A DNA stretch of 64,000 nt, from the NCBI GenBank assembly GCA_001630475.1, contig KV419436.1:184625-248624 (forward strand). Reading direction: 5' to 3'. The notes beneath the pieces are model-generated. The model worked only from the letters and a program-made list of their open reading frames with translations. It was not told the origin of the DNA and ran no database searches. The stretch is from Sistotremastrum niveocremeum HHB9708. Taxonomy: Eukaryota > Basidiomycota > Agaricomycetes > Sistotremastrales > Sistotremastraceae. Made by a program: the position numbers and the translations under genes. Shown here in pieces: positions 60,700-64,000 of the stretch (positions are counted from its first letter, which is position 1; every line of letters starts with the position of its first letter).

Positions 60700-60724
60700 G
60701 GCCGGCTCCCATTTTACTGATGTA
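60700..60724 (-). repeat. Right terminal inverted repeat
   Basis: Ends ATTTTACTGATGTA; the reverse complement matches 46312-46336 at 22 of 25 bases. Confidence 0.82.
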
Positions 60725-61195
60725 GCTGCACTCAACTGTTCCATGCCGGAATTTTTCTTGAGACATTCACGTTGATGTAGTGCATCTCGAGTAGAGGCTT
60801 TAACCTTTAGGATAGTTATTCTCTTAAGCGCTTTCTGGCTAAGCGATTATCAAGGAATGGACTCGAATCGCTCAACCACCGAAATATCCGTTAACTCCGA
60901 AATCGGAAACTATGATTTGGACCATATCAAAACTATCCTGCAGGGTTCCCGTGTTGATGTATCGTGAGCCCTTACAATCTCGACGAGGTAATGAGGGTGC
61001 AAGAAATCGGCCTCTCAAATTATTAATAGCAGCGCGCCCAGGACACTCTCTGAGTCGTTTAATTTCTGGCGTTCTCAAAACAGTATTGACACCATACATA
61101 CAGTATATTCTAAGCTATCCCGAACAGCTCCACGGTTCAATACCAGCGTAATGATACATGAGATGTACGACCGACGGAGGCCATGAACGTTCTTA
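60725..61195. other. Intergenic region between the transposon edge and the AKR gene
   Basis: About 470 bp, AT-richer than average, with no supported gene. It probably contains the 3' end region of the minus-strand AKR gene. Confidence 0.4.
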
Positions 61196-62519
61196 TCAAT
61201 AAACGTTGCCCACGACAGGCTTGGGCTGGTACCTGTGATTTGTGATTTAACTTCTCAAATCAGGAACGAATGATATGATACAAACTCACGGTTCTTCGAG
61301 ATACTTAATTTCCTCCTCCGTCAATACTTTACCAGCAATGACCGCCTCCGGAACTCTTTCAACCTACGATCATCTTCATCAGTAACCCGTCTACTTAAGC
61401 TAGACGAAACCACTCACTGAAGTAATGCCAACAATCGGACTACTAACTTTCCCGCCTACCCAAGCTAGGGCAACCTGCGCCATCTTCCACCCTCTCTTAT
61501 TCGCTATTTCTTCGACGCGTTTGATGATCTCTTTATCGGGTTCGGAATGATTATGGAGGCCAACAGATTTGTACGCCGCTGAACGGGATGTCAGGGGTGC
61601 GTCGATCGGACGAGTAAGACGGCCGTCTGCCATCGGACCCCAGGGTATGAGACCTATTCCGAATTTCTTGCAATAGCTGAGCATTTCTCGTTCCTAGAAC
61701 CCTAAGTATCAGTACCATGACGTAAACTTAAATAGCGAGACTGACCTCCTCGCGATATAGAAGCGAATATTGACTCTGCATAGAAACGAATTTCGTCCAC
61801 CCACGTTGTTCGGCGACATGATTCATCCAAGCGAACTGCCAAGTCCACATCGAGCTGGCACCGATATACCTAATCTTCCCCATCTTCACTAAATCATGTA
61901 ACGCTTCCATCGTCTCTTCGACAGGCGTATTAGGATCGAATCTTCCGATCTGATAAAGATCTATGTAGTCCGTTTCGAGCCTTTTGAGGGAAGCGTCGAT
62001 GCAGTTGAAGATGGCTTGGCGGGAGAGACCGGAGTGGTTGACGTATTGAGGAAGATCGGCGAGATGGTGATTGAACCAGGCCACTTCGCTTGGGTTTTCG
62101 GATACGACGAAACGACAGCTGGTGAGGATGATGATCTTCGAGCGAGGGATGTTGAACTGCTATTTGATCAGCGCGATGTCTTCGAATGAATCGGGTGGAT
62201 GAAATACGCACTTTCTTGATGAATTTGGCGATGATTCGTTCGGATTCTCCATTCGAATAAACATCCGTCGTTTGGAAAGTGTTGATCCCCAGATCCCAAG
62301 CAGCTTTCAAGATTGGAAAAGCTTCTTCTTCGCCCAACACCCATGGCTGTTTGAGTTTATTCCATGAGATCGTAAGTTGTAGGAATGAGACAATGAACGG
62401 ACCTGCCAACGAGGATCACCGAACACCATTCCACCGATTATAGGTACGGAAACTCTCAATCCGCAATTTCCGAGTCGACGATATTCAACGGGAGACGTTT
62501 GGATTTGATTAGACGACAT
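61196..62519 (-). CDS. Aldo-keto reductase-like protein, copy 2, with replaced catalytic residues
   Basis: Minus strand, ATG at 62519 (MSSNQIQTSPVEYRRLGNCGLR), stop at 61196 after a last short exon (YQPKPVVGNVY), six exons with the same intron positions as the AKR at 40133 and about 345 aa. Barrel motifs are intact: GINTFQTTDVYSNGESERI, LETDYIDLYQI, VEETMEALHDLVKMGKIRYIGASSMWTWQ, LIPWGPMADGRL and SPIVGITS. The tetrad Asp and Tyr are present. The position of Lys reads IILTSCR and that of His reads QIGRFD, so both are missing here too. It is closer to copy 1 than to any AKR I recall. A third copy follows on the same strand 0.9 kb away, making a small AKR cluster. Confidence 0.88.
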
Positions 62520-63423
62520 AATTGAAGCTTAGCAATGGAAGAAGATAAATCTGGCCCTTTATCTGGGTGGGGATGTGATTATGAGTAAAGAGGCCTTGGT
62601 GGATCTCGTAGTGCTCACTTGGGAGTTGACAGAGTGATTTTACATACGAGCTCTGGCTGCGCCTTTTCATATCAACGGTCAAACGTTCCGCAGCGTAATA
62701 TCATCGAGAACTGGAGAATGAAAACGGCATCTAGCTTGCGTGTCGTCTGTGAGCCGGCGCCAGGCGACGGCACTCTGATAATAGCCTATCAAGTTACTTG
62801 AGATTCCTGAACAGGTCATTCATGAGGGTGAAGGCAGTGAAGCGCTAGCAGCAGGACTCGGCGAGGACTCGGATGCCGATATCGATGTAGAGGTTGCCGC
62901 AGAGCGACACGCAAGTATCATAAGGAAGCCTCCTCGATAGACTCAATCGTTCAATAAGTAATGCGGGACCGAGGGCAGATGAGATCGCGGTTCTATAATT
63001 ATTGAACCAGATGCAGTTGATGCTTGATGGCACGGACTCGGAGAAATAATCGGCTTGGGTGAAGAAAGCGCCGGTGAGTCACTCATAGCATTTTAGCGCT
63101 CATTTGTGTTTATCAAGCTGTGATGCGAGATTAATATAGCGTCTATAAGGCTGAGCGATTCTTCTATTCTATCATAATCGACCGTTGGGACGGCTCCGAC
63201 TGGGAACGCCGGCGGCAACATAATTATTATCTATTGCCTCATATAGCGAAGTTCAGAGCGTTCAATCATATGTCAAGAATTAATCCCAACGCAGAACACT
63301 AGAAAGCTTCCTAGTCCGACCTTCAAACACGACTTCTACAGCACCATAAAACCTTGTCAATATAACATGCGTTCGGCCTGGTGACATGATGAATAACATA
63401 TCTCTGATTTCTTTGAATTGATT
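62520..63423. other. Intergenic region between tandem AKR genes
   Basis: About 900 bp with only short frames (for example 62619-62801 and 62845-63033) lacking family features. Contains the promoter of AKR copy 2 on its left side and the 3' flank of copy 3 on its right. Confidence 0.4.
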
Positions 63424-64000
63424 TCAGAGGTTGGTTTCAACAGGTTTGGACTGGTATCTGAACGGAGAAAAAGCGTGAGGATTGACGAACTTGAACCGTT
63501 GATTGGAAGGCCGACTTACGGTTCTTCAAGATATTTAATTTCTTCCTCCGTCAATGCTTTTCCAGTAACGACAGCATCATGAACCCTCACGATCTGCCAT
63601 CATACCGTCAACACCGTCATCCTCTTCACCCTCATAGTCATAGAAATAGCCAACTCACCGAGGTAACACCAACAATCGGACTATCGACTTTCGCGCCAAC
63701 CCAAGCAAGGGCAACCTGTCCCATCCCCCATCCTCTTTTCTTCGCGATCTCCTCGACTCGATTTATAATTTCTTTATCGGATTCTGTATACTTGTGCATT
63801 CCAAAGGATTTATAGACTTCTGAACGAATAGTCTGAGGAGCGTTGATAGGGCGGGTAAGTCTGCCATCTGCCATCGGACCCCATGGGATGAGGTCTATTC
63901 CGAATTTCTTGCAGTACGCATTCATCTCTCGGTCCTATCATTCTGTCAATAACATGCTGAGAAGTAAAATAGAAAAGACTTACCTCTTCACGATACAAGA
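63424..64000 (-). CDS. Aldo-keto reductase-like protein, copy 3, partial at the right window edge
   Basis: Minus strand; only the C-terminal part is in the window. It reads from SLLYREE-type sequence at the edge (CTTGTATCGTGAAGAG), through an intron, to DREMNAYCKKFGIDLIPWGPMADGRL, then IINRVEEIAKKRGWGMGQVALAWV and SPIVGVTS, and through two more introns to ALTEEEIKYLEEP and YQSKPVETNL with a stop at 63424. Intron positions match the other two copies. The catalytic region lies outside the window, so whether it shares their Lys/His replacements cannot be seen. Confidence 0.85.

Larger units (their letters stand above)
46312..60724. mobile_element. 14.4-kb Plavaka-type DNA transposon carrying five genes
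   Basis: The limits are set by 25-bp terminal inverted repeats beginning TACATCAGTAAAAT at 46312, with its reverse complement ending at 60724; 22 of 25 positions match. Inside each end lie 300-bp subterminal zones rich in CCATAG / CTATGG motifs, as is typical of CACTA-like elements. Between them are an intact Plavaka-type transposase (53760-57234, plus), a DUF6532 gene, an unknown gene, a coiled-coil/acidic gene and a second unknown gene. No convincing target-site duplication is seen. If the element proper starts at CATCAG, a 2-bp TA flanks both sides. An intact transposase and well matched ends suggest recent activity. Alternatively the ends belong to a nested or composite element and the accessory genes are hitch-hikers. 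Confidence 0.78.

Noticed and set aside
46312-60724. Reading the element as a retroelement or virus-like element
   Set aside because: No reverse transcriptase, integrase, capsid or LTR; the transposase, short inverted ends and subterminal repeats fit a plain DNA transposon.

Overview
The window is from a filamentous basidiomycete, most likely an Agaricomycete. It has densely packed multi-exon genes with introns of about 50 nt, and basidiomycete-restricted families (NACHT-WD40 STAND proteins, DUF6532, DUF7330, a Plavaka-type transposase). All family names come from motifs recalled by eye; no database search was run.

Layout. (1) 1-1.8 kb: the edge of a possible minus-strand gene and a complete gene for a two-transmembrane protein. 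(2) 3.0-37.7 kb: a head-to-tail array of four large STAND/NLR-like genes, here named NWD-A to NWD-D. Each is about 5-6 kb with ten exons and encodes a C2-like N-terminus, a helical linker domain, a NACHT NTPase and 14 WD40 repeats. A, B and C are spaced at about 10.6-10.9 kb because gene and 3' intergenic block were duplicated together. The intergenic blocks carry decayed, co-duplicated sequence with no recognisable intact gene. NWD-B has one in-frame stop. NWD-C looks like a recombinant: its front half resembles NWD-D and its WD40 half resembles NWD-B. (3) 38.4-45.3 kb: two DUF7330 genes, an aldo-keto reductase (AKR), an HNH-type protein, an intron-containing tRNA-Ser(GCU) and a disordered hypothetical protein. 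(4) 46.3-60.7 kb: a 14.4-kb DNA transposon bounded by matching 25-bp terminal inverted repeats with CCATAG-rich subterminal repeats. It carries an intact four-exon Plavaka-type transposase plus four other genes: a DUF6532 protein, a coiled-coil/acidic protein and two unknowns. Two palindrome-rich TIR elements and an 860-bp assembly gap sit in one intron of the DUF6532 gene. (5) 61.2-64 kb: two more AKR genes on the minus strand, paralogous to the one at 40 kb.

How it fits together. The NWD array has the form of a rapidly evolving recognition locus (fungal NLR-like, possibly allorecognition or defence), diversifying by duplication, recombination and pseudogenisation. The AKR paralogues share unusual replacements at two catalytic positions. 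The best candidate for an undescribed system is the multi-gene Plavaka element, whose accessory genes may be part of the mobile unit rather than chance passengers.
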